DNA of 64,000 nt from Rhizobium sp. Q54 (GTDB taxonomy: Bacteria > Pseudomonadota > Alphaproteobacteria > SMXS01), in the NCBI GenBank assembly GCA_945907245.1, contig CAMDTB010000002.1, forward strand, positions 1 to 64,000, read 5' to 3'. Position numbers and translations under genes: made by a program. The notes beneath the pieces are model-generated. The model saw nothing but the letters and a program-made list of their open reading frames with translations, ran no database searches and was not told where the DNA came from. This document shows, piece by piece, positions 25,890 through 35,983 of the stretch (its first letter is position 1; each line of letters opens with the position of its first letter).

Positions 25890-26135
25890 CTAGTCGGCCT
25901 CGCCGTCACCGTCGAGGCTGTCGAGGAACGCCTCGATGTCGTCAAGGTCGGCGCAGTAGGGATAGTCCTTGTCGCCGAACACGATCGCGTGGGTTTCCGG
26001 ATCGCGCAGCATGTAGCCGCCATGGGCCAGCACCCGCTTGTCGGGCTTTTCCGCCTTCATCATGTGCCAGCCGCGCCGCACGACCAGGCGGCGGATCCGG
26101 CGCTCCACGGCGGCGAGGCTGTCGCGTCGGCTCAT
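25890..26135 (-). CDS. small acidic protein, 81 aa
   Basis: The N-terminal third is basic (SRRDSLAAVERRIRRLVVRRGW), followed by 'HGGYMLRDPETHAIVFGDKDYPYCADLDDIEAFLDSL' and an acidic tail. The pattern resembles uncharacterised small alphaproteobacterial proteins with a 'GGYML.D' core. ATG 26135 has GGAGAG upstream. It lies just downstream of the phnA-like gene, with a 15-nt gap, so the two are probably co-transcribed. Function unknown. Confidence 0.6.
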   Translation of the reverse strand: MSRRDSLAAVERRIRRLVVRRGWHMMKAEKPDKRVLAHGGYMLRDPETHAIVFGDKDYPYCADLDDIEAFLDSLDGDGEAD

Positions 26136-26150
26136 GACCCGTCTCTCCGG

Positions 26151-26453
26151 TCAGCGCTTGCGCACGAACTCGGTGCGCAGGACGAGGCCCTTGATCCCGT
26201 TATGGCGGCAGTCGATCTCGTCCGGGTCGGCGGTGAGCCGGATCGACCGGATGACCGTGCCCTGCTTCAGCGTCGTGTTGGTGCCCTTCACCTTCAGGTC
26301 CTTGATCAGCGTGACCGAGTCGCCGTCCGCCAGGGTGCTCCCGGCCGCGTCGCGGACCACGATCCCTTCGACAGCGGCGGGCGGCGCCGCCTCGCCGGCC
26401 GGACGCCACTCGCCGGTGGCCTCGTCATAGATATAATCGTCGTCGCCGGCCAT
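26151..26453 (-). CDS. PhnA/YjdM-like alkylphosphonate utilisation domain protein
   Basis: This 100-aa protein's C-terminal half matches the PhnA domain: 'LADGDSVTLIKDLKVKGTNTTLKQGTVIRSIRLTADPDEIDCRHNGIKGLVLRTEFVRK'. The zinc-ribbon N-terminus of full-length YjdM is replaced by a short acidic/aromatic segment (DDDYIYDEATGEWRPAG). Despite the family name, a role in phosphonate use is not established. ATG 26453 has GGAGG 5 nt upstream, which decides the start over longer frames. Confidence 0.85.
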   Translation of the reverse strand: MAGDDDYIYDEATGEWRPAGEAAPPAAVEGIVVRDAAGSTLADGDSVTLIKDLKVKGTNTTLKQGTVIRSIRLTADPDEIDCRHNGIKGLVLRTEFVRKR

Positions 26454-26588
26454 GGGTGCCTCCGTGATGGATGCCGCGTTCTGACAGGCGCGGGCACCGT
26501 GCGCAACGTCGAATGCGGACTCGGTCATCGAGGACAGGGCCTTGTTCGAGCCGGAGCTGGGCCGGAACACTCAGGCATCGGGTCTGCG

Positions 26589-27398
26589 CTAGTTCTTGGG
26601 GCGTCCGCGCGTGAACGTCCAGTCAACGTACAGCATGCCGCCCTGGACCGCGACCTCGCGCTTGCCGCCGCCGATCGGCCCCTCGAGCGTGAAATCCATG
26701 ACGGCCATGGGCGCCGCGGACGCCTTGACGAGCTTGGCCGGATAGCCGGGCGCTTCATGCTGCTGGAAGCCGCCCGCGCTGGGCGAGAGGAACATGTAGC
26801 GGGTGCGCGCGCGGTTCAGGTCGGTCTCGACCGTGAGCGGCGTGTCACCGGTGCTGAGCGGGCGGGTTCCGGAGGTGTGGACGATCGGCTCCGGGCCGGC
26901 GATCGTCGGGTCATCCAGATGATAGGTGTCGTCGATCTTGAGGGTTCCGGTGCAGTCCTCGTTGAACCAGGGCTGGTAGGAGCCGGTCGCGGCGAAGGGA
27001 TCGCTGCTGTTAGGATTGTCGTAGGTGGCGAAATAGGAGGAAGCGGATTCGCCGCTGGAGGTGACGGGGCATTCAAGCGCCGCGATGCGCTTGTAGACCT
27101 GCGTCATGACGCCCTCGTTGGGGTTTCCGGTGACGATCTCGGACGCCCACCGGATCTGGATGGACAGGGTTCCTTCCAGGCCGGATTCCTCGGCGACAAG
27201 GCCGCCGCCCGGCTTCGGCGCCTGCCCCGCGCCCGCGGGCGGTTGGCCGGCGTCGGACGCCGAAACCGTTGCCTGACCTGCGGCGGGTGTCGCGGGGCTG
27301 GCCGCTGACGCGGGGTCGGCGGGGCTCGGCGCCTCGCCGCAGGCCGCCAGAACGCCGATGCACGCCAACGCCAGAACTCCTGCTGATCCCCGACCCAT
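26589..27398 (-). CDS. lipoprotein, 269 aa
   Basis: The protein has a signal peptide with lipobox LAAC (C20), then a long Ala/Pro/Ser-rich linker (about 25-75) and a globular domain containing two or more cysteines (ALECPV, NEDCTG). The start at ATG 27398 has GGAGGGAT upstream. The domain is not one I recognise. It is presumably anchored in the inner or outer membrane facing the periplasm. A stretch of 312 nt without a gene follows up to fitA; that gap contains the toxin-antitoxin promoter and nothing else I can identify. Confidence 0.65.
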   Translation of the reverse strand: MGRGSAGVLALACIGVLAACGEAPSPADPASAASPATPAAGQATVSASDAGQPPAGAGQAPKPGGGLVAEESGLEGTLSIQIRWASEIVTGNPNEGVMTQVYKRIAALECPVTSSGESASSYFATYDNPNSSDPFAATGSYQPWFNEDCTGTLKIDDTYHLDDPTIAGPEPIVHTSGTRPLSTGDTPLTVETDLNRARTRYMFLSPSAGGFQQHEAPGYPAKLVKASAAPMAVMDFTLEGPIGGGKREVAVQGGMLYVDWTFTRGRPKN

Positions 27399-27646
27399 GC
27401 GAAATCCCTCCACCCGGACCGGCCAATCCCCCCGGAGGTGTCAGCTTACAGCGATTCCTTGCAACGGTGAACGACACCAGCGCTCAGGGGCTTCAATCAC
27501 GCATGCTTCGGCCATGGCCGGCGAGCCCGGGCATCGACGTGCCCAGGGCCGCCGCCCCGACTTGGCGGATCGCCGACGGCATGGCTTCGTAACATTTTCC
27601 CTGTCACCGAAGGTCGGAAATGCTGTTGGAGGAAAGTGCCGGACCA

Positions 27647-27691
27647 TTGGCATTTCAAGCCAACCAGCCTATATTGCCTGCAATGAAGGCA
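27647..27691 (+). promoter_or_regulatory. promoter and candidate operator of the FitAB-type toxin-antitoxin pair
   Basis: TTGGCA (27647-27652) and TATATT (27670-27675) are separated by 17 nt. Directly overlapping the -10, TGCCT-N7-AGGCA (27675-27691) forms an inverted repeat, with a further AAGGCAG just before the start codon. Toxin-antitoxin operons of this class repress themselves through a ribbon-helix-helix antitoxin, so a palindrome here is expected. Binding itself is inferred. Confidence 0.5.
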
Positions 27692-27710
27692 TGTCAGTGA
27701 AGGCAGATTG

Positions 27711-27947
27711 ATGGCTCAACTCACCGTTCGGAACGTCACCGATCAGGTCGTCAAGGCCCTGAAGAGGCGCGCCGCGGAACATGGTCGTTCAGCGGAGGCC
27801 GAGCACCGCGAAATTCTGCGGTCGGCACTGTTGGAGAATGAGGTTTCCTTTGCCGAGCGTGCCGCCGCGCTGCGCGAGCGCCTCCGCTCTCCCGGCGACA
27901 GCGCGGACCTTATCCGGGGCGACCGGGATCGCGATCACGCCCCATGA
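27711..27947 (+). CDS. FitA-like ribbon-helix-helix antitoxin
   Basis: The 78-aa protein begins 'MAQLTVRNVTDQVVKALKRRAAEHGRSAEAEHREIL', the RHH DNA-binding motif of FitA-type antitoxins. The charged C-terminal half is expected to wrap around the PIN toxin. GAAGG precedes ATG 27711. It overlaps the toxin gene by four bases (ATGA), the usual coupling that keeps antitoxin in excess. Confidence 0.85.
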   Translation: MAQLTVRNVTDQVVKALKRRAAEHGRSAEAEHREILRSALLENEVSFAERAAALRERLRSPGDSADLIRGDRDRDHAP

Positions 27948-28381
27948 CCGGCTATGTTATCGACGCCAGCGTCGCGGTGAAGTGGTTTGTCGCCGAGGAG
28001 CACTCCGACCGGGCCACGGCACTGCTGCGCGACGGCATCACGCGCGTTTCGCCGGAGCTTGTTTTCGCCGAGGTCGGCAATGCGCTGTGGGCCATGTGCC
28101 GCCGCGGCAATTTCAGCGCGGAAGACTACGCCGAGGCCATGAGCGTCCTGAAGGCAATGCCCTTGGGCGTCCCCGTTGCCATGAGCAGTCTGATCGGAGC
28201 CGCCGCGCGCCTCGCGCTCGATCTCGATCATCCGGTCTATGACTGCATCTACCTGGCGCTGGCGTTGCAGGAGGGGTATCCGGTCGTTACCGCCGATCGC
28301 CACTTCCACGACGCGGTCAAGCGGCACCCATACCTCGCTGACCGGATCATGCATGTCGGGGACGTGACGAGCGGTTTGTAA
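27944..28381 (+). CDS. PIN-domain ribonuclease toxin (VapC/FitB-like)
   Basis: This is a 145-aa PIN-fold endoribonuclease with the acidic active-site residues D7 (YVIDASV), E43 (FAEVGNAL), D100 (VYDCIYLALA) and D118 (TADRHF). Members cleave tRNA or rRNA when freed from their antitoxin. It follows the FitA-like gene in the canonical antitoxin-toxin order. All four catalytic positions are intact, so the toxin is likely active. Confidence 0.88.
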   Translation: MTGYVIDASVAVKWFVAEEHSDRATALLRDGITRVSPELVFAEVGNALWAMCRRGNFSAEDYAEAMSVLKAMPLGVPVAMSSLIGAAARLALDLDHPVYDCIYLALALQEGYPVVTADRHFHDAVKRHPYLADRIMHVGDVTSGL

Positions 28382-28490
28382 GGTGTCGCCTTCGCGATCC
28401 TCAACTATGCGCCGTAAACTCGACCCCTGGCCTAGCCATGACGGTCGCGATACTGTTCGAGCCAGACAGTTCGAAGAGACAACATCGCGG

Positions 28491-29330
28491 ATGGCTGCTG
28501 ACTGGACCGATGCGCAGAATGATGCAATCGTCGCGGATTACTTCGCGATGCTGGCCGATGACATCGTTGGAAAACCATACAGCAAGGCCGAACATAATCG
28601 CTTGCTTCAAGTAGCGATCGACCGGCCGCGCGGCTCCATCGAATACAAGCACCAGAACATCAGCGCTGTATTGAAGGGACTCGGGGAGGATTGGATTCCC
28701 GGCTACAAGCCCGCGTTCAATTTCCAGGCCTCGCTAGTCGACGCAGTGGTGCGGTGGCTTGGGCAGCACTCGGAATGGTTAGCGCCGGTGGTCCGGGCGG
28801 GGCCATATCACGCGTTGCCCGCATTCTCCGAAGCTTCGGCGCTCTGGATCGGGCCACCACCGACGCACAGGAACTTGCCGCCTCCTGTCGAACTGGAGCA
28901 GATGAACTCCATCGCGCGGAAGTACGATGTCGCCGAGCGTGATGCGCGCAACCGCGCGCTCGGGCGCGCTGGCGAGGAGCGTGTGCTGGCTCACGAACAC
29001 GCGAATCTCCGCGCGGCCGGGCGCACCGATCTTGCTAGCAAAATTCGTTGGACATCTCATGTAGAGGGCGATGGCGCCGGCTATGACATCGAAAGCTTCG
29101 AACCCGACGGCAACCGCCGGTTGATTGAGGTTAAGACAACGAATGGCTGGGAACGCACGCCGTTTCACATCACGCGCAACGAACTTGATATCGCCGAAGC
29201 CTGCCGCGAAGTTTGGCGACTGGTACGCCTGTGGAATTTTGCCCGGGAACCGCGCGCCTTTGAACTGCGCCCGCCGCTAGACGCCCATGTGTCGCTGATG
29301 GCGACCAGCTTTCAAGCGACGCTCCGCTAG
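28491..29330 (+). CDS. DUF3883 domain protein, PD-(D/E)XK nuclease-like
   Basis: The C-terminal half (about 150-260) matches DUF3883. It has GRAGEERVL with E162/E163, GYDIESF with D199, IEVKTTNG with E213 and K215, then 'FHITRNELDIA'. This is the layout of a restriction-endonuclease-like core. The N-terminal 130 residues form a different, mostly helical domain with 'YKHQNISAVLKGLGEDWIPGYKPAFNFQ', seen with this nuclease in other bacteria. DUF3883 proteins often occur in defence or mobile loci. It sits 110 nt after the toxin gene and no methyltransferase is near, so the role remains open. Confidence 0.75.
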   Translation: MAADWTDAQNDAIVADYFAMLADDIVGKPYSKAEHNRLLQVAIDRPRGSIEYKHQNISAVLKGLGEDWIPGYKPAFNFQASLVDAVVRWLGQHSEWLAPVVRAGPYHALPAFSEASALWIGPPPTHRNLPPPVELEQMNSIARKYDVAERDARNRALGRAGEERVLAHEHANLRAAGRTDLASKIRWTSHVEGDGAGYDIESFEPDGNRRLIEVKTTNGWERTPFHITRNELDIAEACREVWRLVRLWNFAREPRAFELRPPLDAHVSLMATSFQATLR

Positions 29331-29375
29331 GGCGGCGTCAGGCCGGCGCGGTTTACAGTTCGCCGGCAACACCCC

Positions 29376-30923
29376 TCACTCCCACTCAATCGTCCCCGGC
29401 GGCTTCGACGTCACGTCGTAGACCACGCGGTTGATGCCCCTCACCTCGTTGATGATGCGGCTCGACACCCGGCCCAGGAACTCGTGCTCGAACGGGTAAT
29501 AATCCGCCGTCATGCCGTCGGTCGACGTCACCGCCCGCAGCGCACACACATAGTCATAGGTCCGCTCGTCGCCCATCACGCCCACGGTGCGCACGGGAAG
29601 CAGCACGGCGAAGGCCTGCCAGATGGCGTCGTAGAGGCCGGCGCGGCGGATTTCCTCCAGGTAGATCTTGTCGGCCTTCTGCAGCAGCGCGATCTTGTCG
29701 CGCTCGATGGCGCCGGGGATGCGGATGGCGAGGCCCGGGCCGGGGAAAGGGTGGCGGTCGACCAGTGTCTCTGGCAGGCCCAGCTCGCGGCCCAGCACCC
29801 GCACCTCGTCCTTGAACAGCTCGCGCAGCGGCTCGACCAGCTCCATGTTCATTCGCGCCGGCAGGCCGCCGACATTGTGGTGCGACTTGATGGTGACGCT
29901 GGGGCCGCCGCCGAACGAGACGCTCTCGATCACGTCGGGATAGAGCGTGCCCTGGGCGAGGAATTTCGCGCCGCCGATCTTCTTCGCCTCGGCCTCGAAC
30001 ACGTCGATGAAGGTGGCGCCGATGATCTTGCGCTTCTGCTCCGGGTCGCTGACGCCTTCCAGCTTGCCGAGGAACAGCTCGGCGGCGTCCACATGCACCA
30101 GCTGGATGTTGTAGTGGCCGCGGAACAGGCTCACCACCTGCTCGGCCTCGTCGGCGCGCAGCAGGCCGTGGTCGACGAACACGCAGGTCAGCTGGTCGCC
30201 GATGGCCTCGTGCAGCAGCACGGCGACCACCGAGGAATCCACGCCGCCGGACAGGCCGCAGATCACCCTGCCGGTTCCCACCTGAGCGCGCACCTCGGCG
30301 ATCTTGCTCTCGAGGAACGCGGCCATGGACCAGTCGGCGACGCAGCCGACGATGTTCAGCACGAAGTTCTTCAGCAGCTTGCCGCCGTCGGGCGTGTGCA
30401 TCACCTCCGGGTGGAACTGCACGGCATAGATGCGCCGCGCCTCGTCGGCGATGGCGGCGAACGGCGCGCCGTCGCTGACACCGACGACCTTGAAGCCATC
30501 GGGAATCGCGTTCACCCGGTCGCCATGGCTCATCCACACCTGGTGGCGCTCGCCCGGCGCCCAGACGCCCTCGAACAGGGCGCAGGGTTCGGTGACGGTG
30601 AGGAACGCGCGGCCGAACTCGCGGTGGTCGGAATTCTCCACCGAGCCGCCGAGCTGGGCGCATAGCGCCTGCTCGCCATAGCAGATGCCGAAGATCGGCA
30701 CGCCCCGGTCGAGCACCTTCTGCGGGATGCGCGGCGCGTCGTCCGCGTTCGCGCTGGCTGGGCTGCCCGAGAGGATGATGCCCTTGGGGTCGAAGGCGTC
30801 GATCATGCCGTCGACCTTGTTGAACGGCACGATCTCGCAATAGACGCCGACCTCGCGCACGCGGCGGGCGATCAACTGGGTCACCTGGGAGCCGAAATCG
30901 ACGATGAGGACATGTTCAGTCAT
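29376..30923 (-). CDS. guaA: GMP synthase (glutamine-hydrolysing)
   Basis: GuaA aminates XMP to GMP. The 515-aa protein joins a class I glutamine amidotransferase (C81 in GICYGEQ; H171 and E173 in QFHPEV) to an ATP pyrophosphatase domain (P-loop SGGVDSS at 225-231). The C-terminal dimerisation domain ends in KPPGTIEWE. It is the last gene of a guaB-rsmB-guaA run on the minus strand, starting 12 nt after the methyltransferase stop. Together with guaB upstream it makes GMP from IMP. Confidence 0.97.
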   Translation of the reverse strand: MTEHVLIVDFGSQVTQLIARRVREVGVYCEIVPFNKVDGMIDAFDPKGIILSGSPASANADDAPRIPQKVLDRGVPIFGICYGEQALCAQLGGSVENSDHREFGRAFLTVTEPCALFEGVWAPGERHQVWMSHGDRVNAIPDGFKVVGVSDGAPFAAIADEARRIYAVQFHPEVMHTPDGGKLLKNFVLNIVGCVADWSMAAFLESKIAEVRAQVGTGRVICGLSGGVDSSVVAVLLHEAIGDQLTCVFVDHGLLRADEAEQVVSLFRGHYNIQLVHVDAAELFLGKLEGVSDPEQKRKIIGATFIDVFEAEAKKIGGAKFLAQGTLYPDVIESVSFGGGPSVTIKSHHNVGGLPARMNMELVEPLRELFKDEVRVLGRELGLPETLVDRHPFPGPGLAIRIPGAIERDKIALLQKADKIYLEEIRRAGLYDAIWQAFAVLLPVRTVGVMGDERTYDYVCALRAVTSTDGMTADYYPFEHEFLGRVSSRIINEVRGINRVVYDVTSKPPGTIEWE

Positions 30924-30935
30924 GGTTTTTGGACC

Positions 30936-32213
30936 CTATGGCGAGCGTTCGAGGACGGCAACGAAAAAGCCGTCGGTCTGATGGGCGGCGGGGCTGAGGA
31001 CCAGGTAGTCCGGCCAGTGCGACAGGGTCGCGGGCGGCGCGCCTTCCGCGGCCGGCCAGTTCTCCTTCCACGAGACGCTGGCGAAGGCCGGATTGCGGGC
31101 GACGAACGCGTCGACGCGGGCCTCGCATTCCTCGGGCAGCAGCGAGCAGGTCATGTAGACCAGCTGGCCGCCGGGCTTCACCAGCGCCGCGCCGCGGTCG
31201 AGCAGGTCGTCCTGCAGCCGGGTGAGTGCGGCGAGCCGCTCCGGCGTTAGCCGCCAGCGCAGCTCCGGGTTGCGCCGCCACGTGCCGGTGCCGCTGCACG
31301 GCACGTCGAGCACGACCCGGTCGAGGCCGGACGGCAGCTTGGACGGGCTGTCGACATACTGGATATTGTGCGCGTCAGCCCGCTTGGCCCGCGGGCGCAG
31401 CTTCTCCAGCCGGCGCCGGTCGGTGTCGAAGGCATAGATCTGGCCCGAATTGCCCATCTGCGACGCCATCGCCAGCGTCTTGCCGCCGCCGCCGGCGCAC
31501 AAATCGAGCACCTGCATGCCCTTGCCCGCGCCGGTCAACAGGGCTCCGATCTGCGAGGCCTCGTCCTGGATCTCGACCAGGCCGCCCAGATAGGCGATGT
31601 GGCGGGAGATGTCCTCGCTGGTCGGCATCCGCAGGCTGGTCGAGATCATGCCGCCGCGCGAGGCCTCCGGCAGCAGCTTCAGGGCATCCTCGGGCGTGCC
31701 GCGCAGCAGGTTGACCCGGAGGTCGAGCGGCGCCCTGCCCGCCAGCGCCGCCATCTCCGTCTCCAGCCGGTCGCCGAAGCGGTCGCGAAGCGACGGCTCG
31801 ATCCAGGCCGGGAAGTTCAGCCGCGCCCAGCATGGCGCGCTTGAAGGATCGGCCGCAAGCACCTGTTGAAGCTGCGCCATTTCCGGTTCGTCGATCGGCG
31901 ACGGCGCGTGCGGGTCGCCCTCGAACTCGGCGTTCATCGTCGACAGATCGGCGCCGGACAGCGCGGCCTGGGCCAGCACCGCGAGCCGCGCGCCGCCAGT
32001 CGCGTCGCCGAGCCGCCAGTTCAACTCGCCGCGCCGGCGCAGTACGGCGTAGAGCAAATCGCCGACGGCGCGCCGGTCCTTCGAGCCGGCATAGCGCCGC
32101 TGCCTGAAATACTCGCGCAGGATGGTGTCGGCGGCGGCGCCGCCGTCGCGGGTCGACGCGTCGACCGCCGCAACCAGGTCGATCGCGGCCTGGATGCGGG
32201 CGCCTTCCCTCAT
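30936..32213 (-). CDS. RsmB/NOP-family rRNA m5C methyltransferase
   Basis: This is a 425-aa SAM-dependent RNA cytosine-5 methyltransferase. The SAM site is 'VLDLCAGGGGKTLAMA' (about 235-250). The two family cysteines are C306 (DVPCSGTGTWRRNPE) and C356 (VYMTCSLLPEE). The N-terminal region of about 150 aa resembles the RsmB NusB-like part but is divergent. It begins 7 nt after the guaB stop and ends 12 nt before guaA, so it is co-transcribed with purine genes, a common alphaproteobacterial arrangement. Confidence 0.9.
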   Translation of the reverse strand: MREGARIQAAIDLVAAVDASTRDGGAAADTILREYFRQRRYAGSKDRRAVGDLLYAVLRRRGELNWRLGDATGGARLAVLAQAALSGADLSTMNAEFEGDPHAPSPIDEPEMAQLQQVLAADPSSAPCWARLNFPAWIEPSLRDRFGDRLETEMAALAGRAPLDLRVNLLRGTPEDALKLLPEASRGGMISTSLRMPTSEDISRHIAYLGGLVEIQDEASQIGALLTGAGKGMQVLDLCAGGGGKTLAMASQMGNSGQIYAFDTDRRRLEKLRPRAKRADAHNIQYVDSPSKLPSGLDRVVLDVPCSGTGTWRRNPELRWRLTPERLAALTRLQDDLLDRGAALVKPGGQLVYMTCSLLPEECEARVDAFVARNPAFASVSWKENWPAAEGAPPATLSHWPDYLVLSPAAHQTDGFFVAVLERSP

Positions 32214-32219
32214 CTCAGG

Positions 32220-33725
<1,506 letters not shown>

Positions 33726-33741
33726 CTAAGGTACAAGACCT

Positions 33742-33788
33742 AGATCATCCCACCTTCAGCGGCTTCGCTGAAGGTGGAAAGATGATCT
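33742..33788. repeat. long palindromic element A between guaB and rlmE
   Basis: CCACCTTCAGC (33750-33760), a 6-nt loop and GCTGAAGGTGG (33767-33777) are exact 11-bp arms. They are flanked by AGATCATC and GATGATCT, which extend the structure after a 3-nt internal bulge. It lies close to a second unrelated palindrome. The form is that of dispersed intergenic palindromes of alphaproteobacteria, but copy number cannot be judged from one window. Confidence 0.75.
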
Positions 33789-33799
33789 ATTTCAACGTG

Positions 33800-33842
33800 C
33801 TAAAGCAGTTTCCCGCGCTCAAGCGAACGCGGGCTGCTTTAG
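33800..33842. repeat. long palindromic element B directly downstream of rlmE
   Basis: CTAAAGCAG...CCCGCG (33800-33817) faces CGCGGG-CTGCTTTAG (33828-33842), giving 15 paired bases with a 3-nt bulge and a 10-nt loop. It ends 2 nt before the rlmE stop codon. Read on the minus strand it could end rlmE transcription, but there is no clear T-run. It is more likely a palindromic repeat that also shields the 3' end. Confidence 0.7.
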
Positions 33843-33844
33843 TA

Positions 33845-34576
33845 TCAGGTGTCCTGAAGCCCATTGAAACCCGTCGCAACCACGTACGCTTCGGCGGAGT
33901 CCTGCCGGCTGGCCTTGGGCTTTGCATGGCGCACGGACCTGAAATGCCGCTGCATCATGGCGAGCAATTCGTTCTCGGTGCCGCCCTTGAGCACCTTGGC
34001 GACGAAGCTGCCGCCGGGGGCGAGCACGTTCACCGCGAACTCGATGGCGGCCTCGCACAGCGCCATAATCTTCAGGTGGTCGGTCGGTCGGTGACCCGAG
34101 GCCGACGCCGCCATGTCGCTCATCACCAGGTCGACAGGACCGCCGGCCATGGCGATCAGCCGGTCGGGCGCTTCGGGGTCGAGGAAGTCCATCTGGGTGA
34201 TCTCGACGCCGGGAATGGGATCGAAGGCGTTGATGTCGATGGCGATGATCCGCCCCGACGGACCGGCCTTCTTCACCGCCACCTGGCTCCAGCCGCCGGG
34301 CGCCGCGCCCAGGTCGATGATCCGCGCGCCCTTCTTCAGCAGATGGTACTTCTCGTCCATCTCGATCAGCTTGTAAGCGGCGCGCGAGCGGTAGCCCTCG
34401 CGCCTGGCGGCCGCCACGTAAGGATCGTTGAGCTGGCGCTGCAGCCACAGCGTCGATGACAGGGTGCGGCCGGAGGCGGATTTCACCCGCACGCTCAGCT
34501 CCCGCTCTCCGGGTCCCTTGATCACGGCTTTTCCCGGGGCGCTCGGGCGCGAGCCCCTAGGCGGACGCGGCGCCAT
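33845..34576 (-). CDS. rlmE: 23S rRNA 2'-O-ribose methyltransferase (RlmE/RrmJ/FtsJ)
   Basis: RlmE methylates U2552 of 23S rRNA during late 50S assembly. The 243-aa protein has the SAM site '[15 protein letters not shown]' (about 87-100). The catalytic K-D-K-E tetrad is visible as K69, D154, K194 and E229. The basic N-terminal extension (about 1-40) is longer than in E. coli, as in related species. Its ATG at 34576 lies inside the end of the ppx/gppA gene (20-nt overlap), so the two are coupled. Confidence 0.95.
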   Translation of the reverse strand: MAPRPPRGSRPSAPGKAVIKGPGERELSVRVKSASGRTLSSTLWLQRQLNDPYVAAARREGYRSRAAYKLIEMDEKYHLLKKGARIIDLGAAPGGWSQVAVKKAGPSGRIIAIDINAFDPIPGVEITQMDFLDPEAPDRLIAMAGGPVDLVMSDMAASASGHRPTDHLKIMALCEAAIEFAVNVLAPGGSFVAKVLKGGTENELLAMMQRHFRSVRHAKPKASRQDSAEAYVVATGFNGLQDT

Positions 34577-35612
34577 GCCCGTTCCGGCGTTGTTCGGAGT
34601 CGGCGTCGATCATCAGGTCGAGCAGCAAGCCTTCGCGCAGGCCGCGGTCGGCGACGCGCAGCCTGGCGCACGGCCACATGTTGGCGATCGCCTCGTAGAT
34701 GGCGCAGCCGGCGACCACCAGGTCGGCGCGGTCGCGGCCGACGCAGGGTTCGGCCATGCGCTCCTCGTAGCTCATGCCGCTCAGGCGGCGGGAAATGTCG
34801 TGGATGTGCTCGCGCTCGATCCACATGCCGTCGACCCGGCTGCGGTCGTAGCGTTTCAGGCCCAGATGGATGCCGGCGATGGTGGTGACCGTGCCCGAGG
34901 TGCCGATCATCTGCACCTGGTGGCCGGCGACCCGGTCGCGCAGCCGGTGGGCCTCCTCGAATGGCCGCAGCAGCGCCTCGACGTATTCGACCATCTCGCG
35001 GTACCGGTCGGCGGTCACTTCGTGGCCGCCGAACGTCTCGGCAAGCGTCACCACGCCGCAGGGCAACGAGGTCCAGGCGCGGATGTCGCAGGCCTTGTCC
35101 GGCGTCGCGGCAACCCAGATCAGCTCGGTGCTGCCGCCGCCGATGTCGAACACGAAGGCAAATTCGGAGCCGTCGTCGAACAGCGAAATGCAGCCGGACA
35201 CGGCAAGCCGCGCCTCTTCCTCGGGGGTGATCACATGCAGCTTCAGGCCGGTCTCGCGGCGCACCTTGTCGAGGAATTCCTCGTGGTTGCTGGCGGCGCG
35301 GCACGCCGCCGTCGCCACGTGGCGCTGGCGGGTGACGCCGCGGCGCTCGATCTTGTCGGCGCAGATCTTCAGCGCCTCGATGGTGCGGTCCATGGCGTCC
35401 CGCGACAGCGCGCCCTTGTTGGCGACGCCCTCGCCCAGCCGGACGATGCGCGAGAACGAATCGATGACGCGGAAGCCGGCCCCCGTGGGCTTGGCGATCA
35501 GCAGCCGGCAGTTGTTGGTGCCCAGGTCCACAGCGGCATAGGTATGCCCCCAACGGCCGGCGCCCTGCCCGTTTCCGGGCCTGGCTTGGATATGGTCGGC
35601 CGCGTGACTCAC
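34557..35612 (-). CDS. ppx/gppA: exopolyphosphatase / guanosine pentaphosphate phosphohydrolase family protein
   Basis: This member of the ASKHA-fold Ppx/GppA family hydrolyses polyphosphate or pppGpp. Motifs: '[16 protein letters not shown]' (phosphate 1), '[11 protein letters not shown]', '[14 protein letters not shown]' (phosphate 2) and '[13 protein letters not shown]'. The C-terminal HD-like domain of long Ppx is absent, giving 351 aa. Translation probably begins at GTG 35612, because longer frames add a non-conserved extension; no strong ribosome site confirms this. It is coupled to rlmE. Which substrate dominates cannot be told from sequence. Confidence 0.88.
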   Translation of the reverse strand: MSHAADHIQARPGNGQGAGRWGHTYAAVDLGTNNCRLLIAKPTGAGFRVIDSFSRIVRLGEGVANKGALSRDAMDRTIEALKICADKIERRGVTRQRHVATAACRAASNHEEFLDKVRRETGLKLHVITPEEEARLAVSGCISLFDDGSEFAFVFDIGGGSTELIWVAATPDKACDIRAWTSLPCGVVTLAETFGGHEVTADRYREMVEYVEALLRPFEEAHRLRDRVAGHQVQMIGTSGTVTTIAGIHLGLKRYDRSRVDGMWIEREHIHDISRRLSGMSYEERMAEPCVGRDRADLVVAGCAIYEAIANMWPCARLRVADRGLREGLLLDLMIDADSEQRRNGHGAASA

Positions 35613-35801
35613 CTGACTTTTGGGCTCCGGTTCAAAGACTTGGGAATTCACCCCAATGTAACGCGGTTTGCCGGGCGCGCAAGGCCGCGTCGGATTCGGC
35701 CGTCGGGGCGACCCTGGACAGGACCGATATTCCGGTGGCGGAAACACCGCTCAAGGCGTTGACAGGATGCGCCTCTCTCCCTATGTTCCGCCCGCCTTCG
35801 T

Positions 35802-35875
35802 TGGGGGATCGTCTAACGGTAGGACAGCGGACTCTGACTCCGCCAGTCTAGGTTCGAATCCTAGTCCCCCAGCCA
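35802..35875 (+). tRNA. tRNA-Gln (anticodon CTG)
   Basis: A 74-nt cloverleaf is readable: acceptor TGGGGGA / TCCCCCA, D-arm GTCTAACGGTAGGAC and anticodon stem GCGGA / TCCGC around the loop CTCTGAC (anticodon CTG). The T-arm is CTAGG-TTCGAAT-CCTAG. Discriminator G and an encoded CCA end it. It stands alone between ppx/gppA and a glycosyltransferase-like gene. Confidence 0.96.
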
Positions 35876-35983
35876 AATCTCTCCCATACCATCGCGCAGG
35901 TTTGCCACCGGGTTCACCCGGGCGCCCAGCTATGCAAATCTCGGCGGCAAAACCTCTTCCAACGCACCGGGCATCAAATCCAC

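Noticed and set aside
27399-27710. Hidden small gene in the 312-nt gap between the lipoprotein and fitA genes
   Set aside because: No frame has a plausible start with a ribosome site or coding character; only the toxin-antitoxin promoter and its inverted repeat are evident.
28458-28485. Possible LexA box (GTTC...GTTC) upstream of the DUF3883 gene
   Set aside because: The two GTTC half-sites are 10 nt apart, not the 7 nt of the alphaproteobacterial SOS box.
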